NCBI GenBank assembly: GCA_036676475.1
Contig: JAKFCU010000066.1
Span: forward strand, 1-19,378
Length of the DNA: 19,378 nt
Reading direction: 5' to 3'
Origin: LC029 sp036676475
GTDB taxonomy: Bacteria; Bacillota; Bacilli; Aneurinibacillales; RAOX-1
In this document: positions 1-7,179 of the stretch, piece by piece
Layout: each line of letters starts with the position of its first letter
Position numbering within the stretch: the first letter of the stretch is position 1
Notes under the pieces: model-generated
Databases searched by the model: none
Seen by the model: only the letters and a program-made list of their open reading frames with translations
Told to the model about the DNA's origin: nothing
Program-made: the position numbers and the translations under genes

Positions 1-648
1 GATATGAGTAAAGCGCTTCCTGGAGCTTTAATGGGCATTATGTTTAACCAAGGGCAAGTATGCTGCGCCGGATCCCGTCTGTATATTCAGAAGAAAGTGT
101 ATGATAATGTTGTTGCTGATCTGTCTTCGCTTGCCAATAAAATTAAGCAGGGCCCTGGTATTGATCCATTAACGGAAATGGGACCATTAGTATCTCAAGA
201 TCAGTTGAATACCGTTAGCGGCTACATTGAAAAAGGAAAAGCGGAAGGAGCAGAAGTGGTTGCAGGAGGGGCTTATAACTTTGGCGATGGCTATTTTGTT
301 TCACCTACCATTTTTGCAAATGTAACCGATGACATGACCATTGTAAAAGAAGAAATCTTTGGCCCTGTTCTAGCAGCCATGCCATTTGAAGATTTAGATG
401 ATTTGATTGCCCGCGCTAACGACTCTGAATACGGATTAGCTGCAGGTTTATGGACACAAGATGTGAAGAAAGCCCACTATGTCGCCAATCAATTAAAAGC
501 AGGAACCGTATGGGTGAACTGCTACAATGTATTTGATGCAGCTTCTCCTTTTGGCGGATACAAACAAAGCGGTATCGGCAGGGAAATGGGAAGCTACGCT
601 TTAGAAAGTTATACAGAAGTAAAAAGTGTGTGGATCAATTTAGATTAA
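1..648 (+). CDS. Aldehyde dehydrogenase, C-terminal part (5' end outside window)
   Basis: NAD(P)-dependent oxidation of an aldehyde to the acid; the substrate cannot be read from this part. The reading frame is open from base 1, so the gene starts upstream. About 215 of the usual 480-500 residues are present. Visible family signatures are the catalytic cysteine region FNQGQVCCAGSR, the cofactor-side EEIFGPV motif, and the C-terminal PFGGYKQSGIGREMG stretch that closes the active site. The gene ends in TAA and is followed within about 20 bp by a strong intrinsic terminator, so it is the last gene of its transcript. It converges on the hoxX gene on the other strand. The family is certain; the exact type (betaine, phenylacetaldehyde, general ALDH1-like) is open. 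Confidence 0.95.
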   Translation, partial: DMSKALPGALMGIMFNQGQVCCAGSRLYIQKKVYDNVVADLSSLANKIKQGPGIDPLTEMGPLVSQDQLNTVSGYIEKGKAEGAEVVAGGAYNFGDGYFVSPTIFANVTDDMTIVKEEIFGPVLAAMPFEDLDDLIARANDSEYGLAAGLWTQDVKKAHYVANQLKAGTVWVNCYNVFDAASPFGGYKQSGIGREMGSYALESYTEVKSVWINLD

Positions 649-668
649 TAAATTTCGATTGGAGAAAA

Positions 669-700
669 CAGGGACAAAAATTTGTCCCTGTTTTTATATT
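669..700 (+). terminator. Intrinsic terminator of the aldehyde dehydrogenase gene
   Basis: A perfect 10-bp stem (CAGGGACAAA paired with TTTGTCCCTG, 2-nt apparent loop, 669-690) is followed by TTTTTATATT. It lies 20 bp after the stop codon. Confidence 0.9.
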
Positions 701-751
701 ACTTATCGGTCAAGTATTATACGCATAAGGCTACGCCAGTAGCTTTCTTAT
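701..751 (+). repeat. 51-bp intergenic repeat, copy 1
   Basis: Begins ACTTATCGGTCAAGTATTAT and ends in AGCTTTCTTAT. It matches the tandem copies at 4574-4624 and 4625-4674 with only a few substitutions. The centre holds a near-palindrome TTATACGCATAA and a short GGC-TAC-GCC dyad. It starts right after the aldehyde dehydrogenase terminator. Function is unknown. Confidence 0.75.
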
Positions 752-962
752 GTGCCATATAAGTACCGTATCATAATGGAACGGTTGCTGTTGCTCTTTT
801 ATGATACAAAAAAATATGTATATATATAAACAAAACACTACAAAACACAACGAAGTAAAACGAAACACAACGAAAATAATGAACCAAATCACTATGACTG
901 GGAGAGCAAAGGGAAGCGGCAGCTTCGCCGTCATCGTTGCGAAATACTACTTATATATAGTA
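752..962. other. Gene-free stretch between convergent genes, with a hairpin and short direct repeats
   Basis: No credible gene. It holds a 9-bp inverted repeat (GTATCATAA at 768-776, TTATGATAC at 799-807) that lacks a downstream T-run in either direction and so is not a normal terminator. It also holds an A/C-rich plus strand with two copies of AAACACAACGAA (843-854, 863-874), and a 7-bp AT-rich inverted repeat at 943-964 that overlaps the hoxX stop codon. No clear terminator for hoxX was found. Confidence 0.5.
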
Positions 963-2684
963 TTAAACGAACAAGGCTTGTCCAGACTGCTCATTCAACT
1001 TATTAATGTTGATCTCACTACAGTTCGGGCATGTTTTATAAACAAATCGTTTACGTGCCTCATGATAAAGAGAATGAGATGAATAAAAATTCTTCCACAT
1101 CTTTTCCAGCTCTTCTTGACGATATTGGTCTAAAGGTTTCATTTGTTCATCACTGATTCGCCACTGTTTCTTTAGGTCTAACATATTCTGATAATCTAAA
1201 CGATGAGCAAGTTTTTCAGCTAATTGAGAAATAGTTCGACAAAAATCCTGAGTATTTTCTTCGAAAGCCTCATCAATTAGACCAATATTTTTAGCTGTAT
1301 GGGTTCCTAAAGAAATACACTTTTCAGTCAGTTCAAGAGCGATATCATTTCCTACCCGTCTAGGCAATAAGTATGTCCAATACTCCGATCCATATAAATT
1401 ACCCATCCCTTTATAGTGCGGATTTAGAACCACACCTTTACGTGCATAGACATAATCGGAAGCAAGACTTAAAATGACTCCACCAGCCCCCGCATTCCCT
1501 TGTATGGCAGATATCACTAAACGGGAAGTCGTCTTGATAATTTCACGAACCAAGTCATTCATGGCGTTAATATTTGCCCAAGATTCGTCGGCAGGATTAC
1601 TCGAAGCTTCAATAACATTCAGATGAATACCGTTTGACCAAAAATCCGCGCCGCCCATAAGAACAATCACTTTAGTATCATTTTTCATAGCAGAAAGGTA
1701 TGCTGAACGAAGCCTATTACACTGATCGGTGCTCATCGCACCGTTATAGAAATTAAAGTGCAAATAGCCTACATTATTCTTTTCCTCATACCAAATCTCC
1801 CGATAGGTTTTACCGTTATAAATTTCATCAAAATTTAAGGGGGACTCAGGAACATCATGCAATTTCTCAGCTAATTCCAATGTTGCAGGCACTTTAAAAA
1901 AGATTTTATCTTCTGTTTTCTGTTTTTTCAAATGGGTAATCCAAACAGCCCCATCTCCCGTTGCCCGGCAAATGGCTCCATCACGCCAAGCAATAACTTC
2001 ACCGGGCTTTCCTTTTAATAGGTCTTCTTCATGTGCGCCATATAGATAATACTCTTCTCCAAAAATTTGATCTAGAACCCCAGGTTGACTATCCGCACTG
2101 CGAATATGCTTGGCAATTTGCTCTGTACTCATCGACCAATCAATGGCTCTATGAGACTGCTTCATCGTAATATGCAGACTCCCTTTGACATCTTCATTGG
2201 TATAATCAAGCGGCTCCGGAACAAAATCACCTTTTTCAAAACGTTCAACAGATAAAAGCAAAGCTTTCATGGCAGCTTCTGTAACCTCATGCCTATACAA
2301 ATTGCTTTTAGTCGTCTTTCTCATTTTAAAATTAATAGATCCCCAAATATCCCCAGCATCCATCTCTGCATCTGCTTGGAGTATGGTAACCCCCCATTCG
2401 TCAAGGCCATTCAAAATAGCCCAGTCCAGAGAGGATGGACCGCGATCACCCTTTATCCCAGGATGGACAATCAGACAAGCATGATTACGCCAAATCACCT
2501 CTGGAATGGCCTTCTTTAACATGGGAGCAACAATTAAATCAGGTTTGAAATTTTCAACGGCTTGAATCATTTCAGTGTCACCGATTGCCAAGTACACCGC
2601 TACGTGGTGTCCCCTATCTGTTAGTTCTACATAGGCCCTTCGACTCATACTATTATGAGCCGTTGTTAAAAATAAAATCTTCAA
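963..2684 (-). CDS. hoxX: HoxX-type CO-forming hydrogenase maturation protein (formyltransferase/enoyl-CoA hydratase fusion)
   Basis: HoxX proteins make carbon monoxide for the [NiFe]-hydrogenase active site under air. They form formyl-CoA from N10-formyl-tetrahydrofolate, then decarbonylate it. The 573-residue protein has both expected halves. A formyltransferase-like N-terminal domain (about 1-270) carries HPGIKGDRGPSSLDWAI at 74-90 and MDAGDIW at 108-114. A crotonase-like C-terminal domain (about 300-540) carries GGADFWSNGIHLNVIEA at 344-360 and GNAGAGG at 396-402. The HPGIKGDRGPSSLDW stretch is characteristic of HoxX rather than of methionyl-tRNA formyltransferase. A short tail adds CPNC at 552-555, of unknown role. 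The start is TTG, with AAAAGGAG 9-10 nt upstream. It lies 30 bp after the chemoreceptor gene on the same strand and is probably co-transcribed with it under the c-di-GMP riboswitch. No hydrogenase gene is visible here. Confidence 0.9.
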   Translation of the reverse strand: MKILFLTTAHNSMSRRAYVELTDRGHHVAVYLAIGDTEMIQAVENFKPDLIVAPMLKKAIPEVIWRNHACLIVHPGIKGDRGPSSLDWAILNGLDEWGVTILQADAEMDAGDIWGSINFKMRKTTKSNLYRHEVTEAAMKALLLSVERFEKGDFVPEPLDYTNEDVKGSLHITMKQSHRAIDWSMSTEQIAKHIRSADSQPGVLDQIFGEEYYLYGAHEEDLLKGKPGEVIAWRDGAICRATGDGAVWITHLKKQKTEDKIFFKVPATLELAEKLHDVPESPLNFDEIYNGKTYREIWYEEKNNVGYLHFNFYNGAMSTDQCNRLRSAYLSAMKNDTKVIVLMGGADFWSNGIHLNVIEASSNPADESWANINAMNDLVREIIKTTSRLVISAIQGNAGAGGVILSLASDYVYARKGVVLNPHYKGMGNLYGSEYWTYLLPRRVGNDIALELTEKCISLGTHTAKNIGLIDEAFEENTQDFCRTISQLAEKLAHRLDYQNMLDLKKQWRISDEQMKPLDQYRQEELEKMWKNFYSSHSLYHEARKRFVYKTCPNCSEININKLNEQSGQALFV

Positions 2685-2714
2685 AAAATCAACTCCTTTT
2701 TTTTATTCACTAGA

Positions 2715-4238
2715 CTACTTCAGCCCTTCTGACTTCTTGATCAAATCTTTTAATTCTAAAGTAATGTCATTAAGTGTAGTAATCAAAGCAGATAGAAACT
2801 CTATGGAAGTCAATTGCCCTTCAGATGAGTTGGCCACATTTTGTGCATTAGTCGTAGCTGTTTCAGCAAAAAATGTCATTTCATGAACAGACGCTGCCGC
2901 TTGTTCTGCTGCAGCTGATACACTCTCGGCTGAAAATGAGATCTGTTTAATTTGATTTGCAACTCCATTTATGGATGTATTGATTTTTTCAAATAGTTCT
3001 CCTGTTTCTTGTACGATATCCAGTCCAGTTTTTGCCTCGTAAATGACATGATTCATCGAATTTACGGATGAGTTAGTGTCTTCTTGAATAGCCTGGATAA
3101 GATTCGAAATCTTGCTTGCAGAATGGGCCGATTGCTCTGCCAATTTCCTTACTTCAACCGCTACAACAGCAAAACCCTTGCCATGCTCCCCAGCCCTTGC
3201 TGCTTCAATCGCTGCATTTAAAGCAAGCAGATTCGTTTGAGAAGCAATATTTGTAATTAATCCAACAATATCCCCGATTTCTCCAGAACGATGATTCAAC
3301 ATTTTTACTATTTCAGAAAATGTACTCACTTTTTCGTTAATAGATCGCATCTGATGTACTGTTTTTTGTATCATGGCATTGCCATCGGTAGCCTCTTGGG
3401 CCATTTTTACGGATACTTCTGAAACAACAGTTGAAGTTTCAGCAATCTGTTGAATTCCAGAGGCTATTTCCTGTATAACCTTTGAACTATCCTCTGTTTG
3501 TTGCTTTTGTGTATGGGCACCATTTGAAATTTCTTGAATATGGGACACGATATCTATGATCGCTACTCGATTCGAATCATAATTATTTTTCAATTGTGAG
3601 GATGAATCAATTAGCTTCTCAGAAGTAATGGAGAGCTTTTCTATAATCCCGCTTAAGAGGTGTTGTTTATGCTCCTTTTCATCCAGATCGGCTAATAGTT
3701 TTCTATTCTGAATGATCTGCCAAATAATTGCACCGGATGTACCAATTAAAAATAAAGCATGAATAAGAACCATGGAAAATGCGTACTCAAATTTCCCGAA
3801 AACATATTCACTTAAAAACATGAAGCCTGCCAAATGTTGAACAGTAAAAAGAATAGTCATGATTAATATTAAGTTGATTCTTTCATAATAACCCACCATA
3901 GCTACGACCATGAAGATAGAAAAATGATACTCTACCATGCCTTCTCCACCAGCAATCATCGACATGCTGCTAAATGTGATGGTGAGTGTATTCAGCAGCG
4001 GAACTAGTGGATGATCCTGTTTAAATCGATAGAAGAAAAGTGTTGCTGCAAAAAAAATCACCGGAAGAATCAAAAAGATATTGGTTATAAGGCTTAACTG
4101 TTCAGCTGGTTGCCCCCCATGCTCACTCATCCAATATGCAGATATATGTAAAACGCGATGAAGGAAATGAACGATCAGTGATGACAAAAGAACTAATCCC
4201 GACAAAATGAGTATGATCTGGTTTTTCACACGTACCAA
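2715..4238 (-). CDS. Methyl-accepting chemotaxis protein with six-TM N-terminal sensor
   Basis: Chemoreceptor signalling to CheA/CheW. Of 507 residues, the first ~178 form about six membrane helices (roughly 8-30, 49-70, 80-97, 104-118, 121-142, 152-175) with no large extracellular ligand domain. The second half is a long coiled coil with the conserved hairpin tip NIASQTNLLALNAAIEAARA at 330-349, followed by GEHGKGFAVVAVEVRKLAEQS. No HAMP domain is evident. The membrane part has E103, H105 (EYHF), H135 and H160 in or near helices, a layout that could hold a metal or haem; that is inference. The start is TTG, with AAAGGAG 9 nt upstream; a GTG three codons later is less well spaced. It is preceded by a c-di-GMP-I riboswitch and terminator, and hoxX follows 30 bp downstream. 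Confidence 0.93.
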   Translation of the reverse strand: MVRVKNQIILILSGLVLLSSLIVHFLHRVLHISAYWMSEHGGQPAEQLSLITNIFLILPVIFFAATLFFYRFKQDHPLVPLLNTLTITFSSMSMIAGGEGMVEYHFSIFMVVAMVGYYERINLILIMTILFTVQHLAGFMFLSEYVFGKFEYAFSMVLIHALFLIGTSGAIIWQIIQNRKLLADLDEKEHKQHLLSGIIEKLSITSEKLIDSSSQLKNNYDSNRVAIIDIVSHIQEISNGAHTQKQQTEDSSKVIQEIASGIQQIAETSTVVSEVSVKMAQEATDGNAMIQKTVHQMRSINEKVSTFSEIVKMLNHRSGEIGDIVGLITNIASQTNLLALNAAIEAARAGEHGKGFAVVAVEVRKLAEQSAHSASKISNLIQAIQEDTNSSVNSMNHVIYEAKTGLDIVQETGELFEKINTSINGVANQIKQISFSAESVSAAAEQAAASVHEMTFFAETATTNAQNVANSSEGQLTSIEFLSALITTLNDITLELKDLIKKSEGLK

Positions 4239-4290
4239 CTTAAAATTCTCCTTTCTTATTGTAACTGCGATGTATTATGAAAAATTGAAC

Positions 4291-4327
4291 ATAAAAAAAG
4301 CCCTCACTTCAGGAAGGGCTTTTACAT
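4291..4327 (-). terminator. Riboswitch-controlled intrinsic terminator before the chemoreceptor gene
   Basis: Read on the minus strand, AGCCCT (4320-4315) pairs with AGGGCT (4304-4299). The flanking AAA/TTT extends the stem, and a run of seven T follows. It sits between the c-di-GMP aptamer and the chemoreceptor ribosome binding site. Its 5' arm (AAAAGCCC) is also the 3' half of the competing antiterminator, so its formation depends on the aptamer. Confidence 0.88.
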
Positions 4328-4360
4328 ACCAAAATGAAGATCGGCATGATGTAAATACCC
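4316..4360 (-). promoter_or_regulatory. Antiterminator helix of the c-di-GMP riboswitch
   Basis: On the minus strand GGGTATTTACAT (4360-4349) can pair with ATGTAAAAGCCC (4327-4316). Eleven of 12 positions pair, counting one G-U, with one A-A mismatch. The GGG is part of the aptamer P1 3' strand, and the CCC is part of the terminator 5' arm. The helix is therefore exclusive with both, giving ligand-bound = terminator = OFF. Inferred by hand pairing. Confidence 0.7.
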
Positions 4361-4449
4361 ACTATTCGGAAACTGGCTGGCATGGTCATGAACCGAAGCC
4401 CCTATAGCTTTGCGTCCCCACCTTTCGGTGAGTTTGCCATTATCGTAGG
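4358..4449 (-). ncRNA. Cyclic di-GMP-I (GEMM) riboswitch aptamer upstream of the chemoreceptor-hoxX operon
   Basis: The minus strand carries the GEMM-I core: GGCAAACTCACC, a GAAA tetraloop closed by CACC/GGTG, then GGGACGCAAAGC, a second hairpin arm, and ATGCCAGCCAG followed by TTTCCG. P1 can be formed by CCTAC (4449-4445) with GTGGG (4362-4358). GGACGCAAAGC together with GCCAGCCAG and the GNRA tetraloop is diagnostic of this class. The expression platform follows directly (antiterminator and terminator, 4360-4291), and the chemoreceptor start codon lies about 50 nt further on. Confidence 0.93.
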
Positions 4450-4492
4450 AGTAAATCTTTTGGATAGATTGTATGTAGTACTTTATACCTCT

Positions 4493-4521
4493 AATATAAA
4501 TTATTTCTTTATTCCTAGCAA
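4493..4521 (-). promoter_or_regulatory. Likely sigma-A promoter of the riboswitch operon
   Basis: On the minus strand, TTGCTA (4521-4516) as -35, a 17-bp spacer and TATATT (4498-4493) as -10. This would start transcription near 4486, about 40 nt before the aptamer. Confidence 0.55.
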
Positions 4522-4573
4522 CTGAAAACTTCTAAATAAAGATCCAGGCTGGGCAACAACCAAGTTTTATTTT

Positions 4574-4624
4574 ACTTATCAGTCAAGTATTATACGTATA
4601 AGGCTACGCCAGTAACTTTCTTAT
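4574..4624 (+). repeat. 51-bp intergenic repeat, copy 2
   Basis: Begins ACTTATCAGTCAAGTATTAT and includes the perfect 12-bp palindrome TTATACGTATAA and GGCTACGCC. It directly abuts copy 3, head to tail. Confidence 0.78.
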
Positions 4625-4674
4625 ACTTATCGGTCAAGTATTATACGTATAGGGCTAAGCCAATAACTTTCTTA
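4625..4674 (+). repeat. 51-bp intergenic repeat, copy 3
   Basis: Tandem neighbour of copy 2, slightly more diverged (TAGGGCTAAGCCAATAAC in the 3' half). The AGGGCTAAGCC change keeps a GGCT/AGCC dyad. It ends about 95 bp before the flavodiiron gene. Confidence 0.75.
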
Positions 4675-4678
4675 AAAA

Positions 4679-4726
4679 TGTGATTCAAATCCTCTTTTTA
4701 TTTCAAGCAGTCCTGTAAACTAATGT
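4679..4726 (+). promoter_or_regulatory. Possible Fnr-type promoter region of the flavodiiron gene
   Basis: TGTGA at 4679-4683 has the right spacing (6 nt) to a weak second half TCCTC at 4690-4694. A -10-like TAAACT at 4716-4721 would place the site centre near -41.5. The second half-site is poor, so this is tentative. Confidence 0.3.
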
Positions 4727-4769
4727 TTATTGAGAGGCACTATCATTAGAAAATTTGGAGGAATGAAAA

Positions 4770-5996
4770 ATGAATAGAGAGATTACGCTAGCAAAAGACG
4801 TTTATTGGATCGGAAAAATAGATGAAAGAGAAGTTCCATTTCATAGATTAGTATTAGCAAAGGGAACGACTTACAATGCTTATTTATTAAAAACAGAGAA
4901 ACCTACCGTCATTGACACGGTGGATATGCAGTTTGGTAAGGAATTTGTAGTGAATTTGAGTCAATTCATAGATCCAAAGGAAATTCAGTATATCGTCATT
5001 AACCATACAGAGCCAGATCATTCAGGCGGATTAGCGGCATTGGCACCCAAATCTCCGGATGCCGTGATTGTTTGTACAGAACCTGCGGTAGATGAATTAA
5101 AGGAAATGTACAAGCTCCATCATCGAACATTCCTCGTTGTAAGGGACGGAGATACCTTGGATATTGGCGGGAAAACACTGAAATTCAAAGAAACTCCCTA
5201 TCTTCATACAAAAGAAACGATGATTACTTATAGTATAGAAGATAAAATCTTGTTTCCATGCGATATTTTTAGCACTCACGTGGCAACTCGTGAACTATTC
5301 AATGATAACACGGATATGACGGAAGACTTCATGGGCTATTACCAGGCCATTATTCACCCTCATAGACGGTATGTTAAAACCTTAATGGAAGCATTGGAAG
5401 AACTGGATGTTCAAATGATTGCCCCTTCTCACGGTTATATCATTAGAAAAGATATTGAGAAGTACATTGATTTATATGCCAAGATGAGCGCGGATACAGC
5501 TAATGATACAAAAGCAACCATTATCTATACAACGATTAGAAATAATACCAAAATGATAGCCCACATACTGCAAAGGAAATTGGAGGAAAATAATATTCAA
5601 GTCACGGTTTTCAATGCGGACCGGTCAGATAAAACGAAAATATTAGAAAGTGTACAGGAAGCTGATGCCGTGTTTATTGGCAGTTCTACTAAGTACGCCG
5701 ATATGATCGGAGGCCTGGAAGATATTCTTAAAGAACTGAAAGAAATGAATCTGGAAGGAAAAATTGCAGCAGCCTTTGGATCCTATGGGTGGAGCGGAGA
5801 AGCGATTGAAGTCATTCAAGATTACCTGAATGAAACCAATATGAACGTACAGAGTACATCACAAATCATTAAGGCGACGGGGATGACACACGTCCAATTT
5901 CCGGTGAGAGTCAAGTTCTCCCCTAACGATGATCAAGTGAAAGAAATAGAACATTCAGCAGCTTATGTAGCTGATCTATTATTAAGTGCAGGATAA
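4770..5996 (+). CDS. Flavodiiron protein (A-type flavoprotein, O2/NO reductase)
   Basis: Cytoplasmic reduction of oxygen to water or nitric oxide to N2O at a non-haem diiron site next to FMN. The 408 residues match the two-domain core length. The metallo-beta-lactamase-like domain (about 1-245) has all expected iron ligands: H79, E81, D83 and H84 in NHTEPDHSGG, H146 in PYLHTKE, D165 in PCDIF, and H221 in SHGYI. The flavodoxin-like domain (about 248-405) follows, with FIGSSTKYADMIGG and FGSYGWSGEA for FMN binding. No rubredoxin or reductase domain is fused, so an external electron donor is needed. GGAGG lies 8 nt before the ATG. It has its own strong terminator and stands just ahead of a Crp/Fnr-family gene, which fits control by oxygen or NO. 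Confidence 0.94.
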   Translation: MNREITLAKDVYWIGKIDEREVPFHRLVLAKGTTYNAYLLKTEKPTVIDTVDMQFGKEFVVNLSQFIDPKEIQYIVINHTEPDHSGGLAALAPKSPDAVIVCTEPAVDELKEMYKLHHRTFLVVRDGDTLDIGGKTLKFKETPYLHTKETMITYSIEDKILFPCDIFSTHVATRELFNDNTDMTEDFMGYYQAIIHPHRRYVKTLMEALEELDVQMIAPSHGYIIRKDIEKYIDLYAKMSADTANDTKATIIYTTIRNNTKMIAHILQRKLEENNIQVTVFNADRSDKTKILESVQEADAVFIGSSTKYADMIGGLEDILKELKEMNLEGKIAAAFGSYGWSGEAIEVIQDYLNETNMNVQSTSQIIKATGMTHVQFPVRVKFSPNDDQVKEIEHSAAYVADLLLSAG

Positions 5997-6008
5997 AATC
6001 AATGTTCC

Positions 6009-6051
6009 AAATAGTGCCGGGAAACTAAACCTGTTTCCGGCACTATTTTTA
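6009..6051 (+). terminator. Intrinsic terminator of the flavodiiron gene
   Basis: AATAGTGCCGG pairs with CCGGCACTATT (inner GAAAC/GTTT extends it), followed by TTTTATTT. It lies 13 bp after the stop codon. Confidence 0.9.
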
Positions 6052-6064
6052 TTTCTTTCAAGGT

Positions 6065-6080
6065 GGTGATGATGGTCACT
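6065..6080 (+). promoter_or_regulatory. Crp/Fnr-type operator upstream of the regulator gene
   Basis: GTGA (6066-6069), six bases, TCAC (6076-6079): the classic inverted-repeat geometry for Crp/Fnr dimers. With a -10 of TATAGT at 6102-6107 and transcription from about 6114, the centre lies at -41.5, the position used for activation. This suggests autoregulation by the gene product downstream; inference. Confidence 0.5.
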
Positions 6081-6145
6081 TTCAAATGTAGCCATCACCA
6101 GTATAGTAGTATTATAATGAATTCATATATATTAGGTGATCAAAA

Positions 6146-6856
6146 ATGAGAGAGCAATCATGTCATCATAAATCCGGTTCTCCTTGTCCGAAAAAGGTTC
6201 CTATTTTTAGTTCGCTATCAGACGAGGAAATTTCTAGAATTGCCGGAATGACCAAACATAAGCTATTTAAAAAAGGAGAAGCTTTCGTCCATGAAGGAGA
6301 GACTTCGGATATCTTATTCATCATTAATAAAGGCCAAGTCAAGTTGTCAAAGCTGACGGTTGATGGGAAGGAGCAAATCTTAAACATCCTGACAAGCGGC
6401 GACTTCTTTGGTGAACTGCATTTGTTTAATGTGGATGAGGTAAATAATTTTAGCGCATACGCGATTGACGACACGGAAATCTGCTTGTTAACAAAACATG
6501 ATTTCGATCAGATGATGAACGCAAATCCGGATATTGCCATAAAGCTATTAAAAGTAGTTACAAAAAGGTTAGCTCATACCGAAAATCTAGCGCAAAATTT
6601 AGCTACGAAAGATCCTGGCGTTAGAATTGTGCAAATGATTCTGGAGTTCTGCGAAAAATTCGGAACCATAAGCGAAGAGGGAATTAAGATTGATTTACCC
6701 TTATCACGGGAGGAAATTGCCTGCTACGTTGGTGTTACAAGAGAAACGATTAGCCGCAAATTCAGAATGTTTGAGGATTTAGGGTTCATTACATCAATGG
6801 GGAATAAGCGGCTTATTATTAAAAATGAAATAGGTTTAAGACAATATAGCGTTTAG
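6146..6856 (+). CDS. Crp/Fnr-family transcription regulator with N-terminal cysteines
   Basis: DNA-binding regulator of 236 residues. A cyclic-nucleotide-binding-like beta-barrel spans about 18-130 (KKGEAFVHEGETSDILFIINKG, then GDFFGELHLF at 85-94). A dimer helix follows, then a winged helix-turn-helix at about 186-220 (LSREEIACYVGVTRETISRK). It has only two N-terminal cysteines (C6, C14) plus C113, C169 and C193, so it lacks the four-cysteine iron-sulphur pattern of E. coli Fnr. Redox sensing by thiols, or by a cluster with other ligands, is possible. The ATG is preceded by AGGTGAT. It follows the flavodiiron gene after a terminator and has its own operator-like palindrome, so the two are neighbours but separate transcription units. 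Confidence 0.9.
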   Translation: MREQSCHHKSGSPCPKKVPIFSSLSDEEISRIAGMTKHKLFKKGEAFVHEGETSDILFIINKGQVKLSKLTVDGKEQILNILTSGDFFGELHLFNVDEVNNFSAYAIDDTEICLLTKHDFDQMMNANPDIAIKLLKVVTKRLAHTENLAQNLATKDPGVRIVQMILEFCEKFGTISEEGIKIDLPLSREEIACYVGVTRETISRKFRMFEDLGFITSMGNKRLIIKNEIGLRQYSV

Positions 6857-6883
6857 GTTTTTTATTGTTCACTAGGAAGAAAG

Positions 6884-6918
6884 AGCACGAGCAGTTATTT
6901 TGCTTGTGCTTTTTTTTT
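6884..6918 (+). terminator. Intrinsic terminator of the Crp/Fnr-family gene
   Basis: AGCACGAGC pairs with GCTTGTGCT (9 bp with one G-U), followed by eight T. Confidence 0.9.
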
Positions 6919-7179
6919 CGCTAAGGGGTCTGATCTACCTAATTTTTACTTTCTGGCGAAAAAGGCCGACGATTGGATGAAATAGGCGGATATCATTCCC
7001 AATAATTTTGAATTTCATTATACTTTCCTCTGGTGTAAAGTAATATATAACTTAATAGGCTAGAGAAGTAGGTAAAAAGATTCATGTCTTTATTCCCTAG
7101 TGGAGATAAAATAAAGAATACAGGTATATTTTTCAAATTTATAATGACCATTTGATATTTTCTAGAGGTGACCTTTTAT
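6919..7179. other. Leader region of the methyltransferase operon
   Basis: About 260 bp without a gene. An AT-rich segment includes TATAAT at 7140-7145, which would start transcription about 28 nt before the methyltransferase start; its -35 (AATACA) is poor. No riboswitch, repeat or clear operator was recognised. Confidence 0.4.

Noticed and set aside
768..807. Intrinsic terminator for hoxX
   Set aside because: The hairpin has no T-run after it on the minus strand.
801..1082. 93-codon plus-strand frame
   Set aside because: No ribosome binding site, low-complexity start, and overlaps the 3' end of hoxX.
7168..7179. GTG at 7168 as methyltransferase start
   Set aside because: It lies inside the GAGGTGA ribosome binding site that serves ATG 7180.
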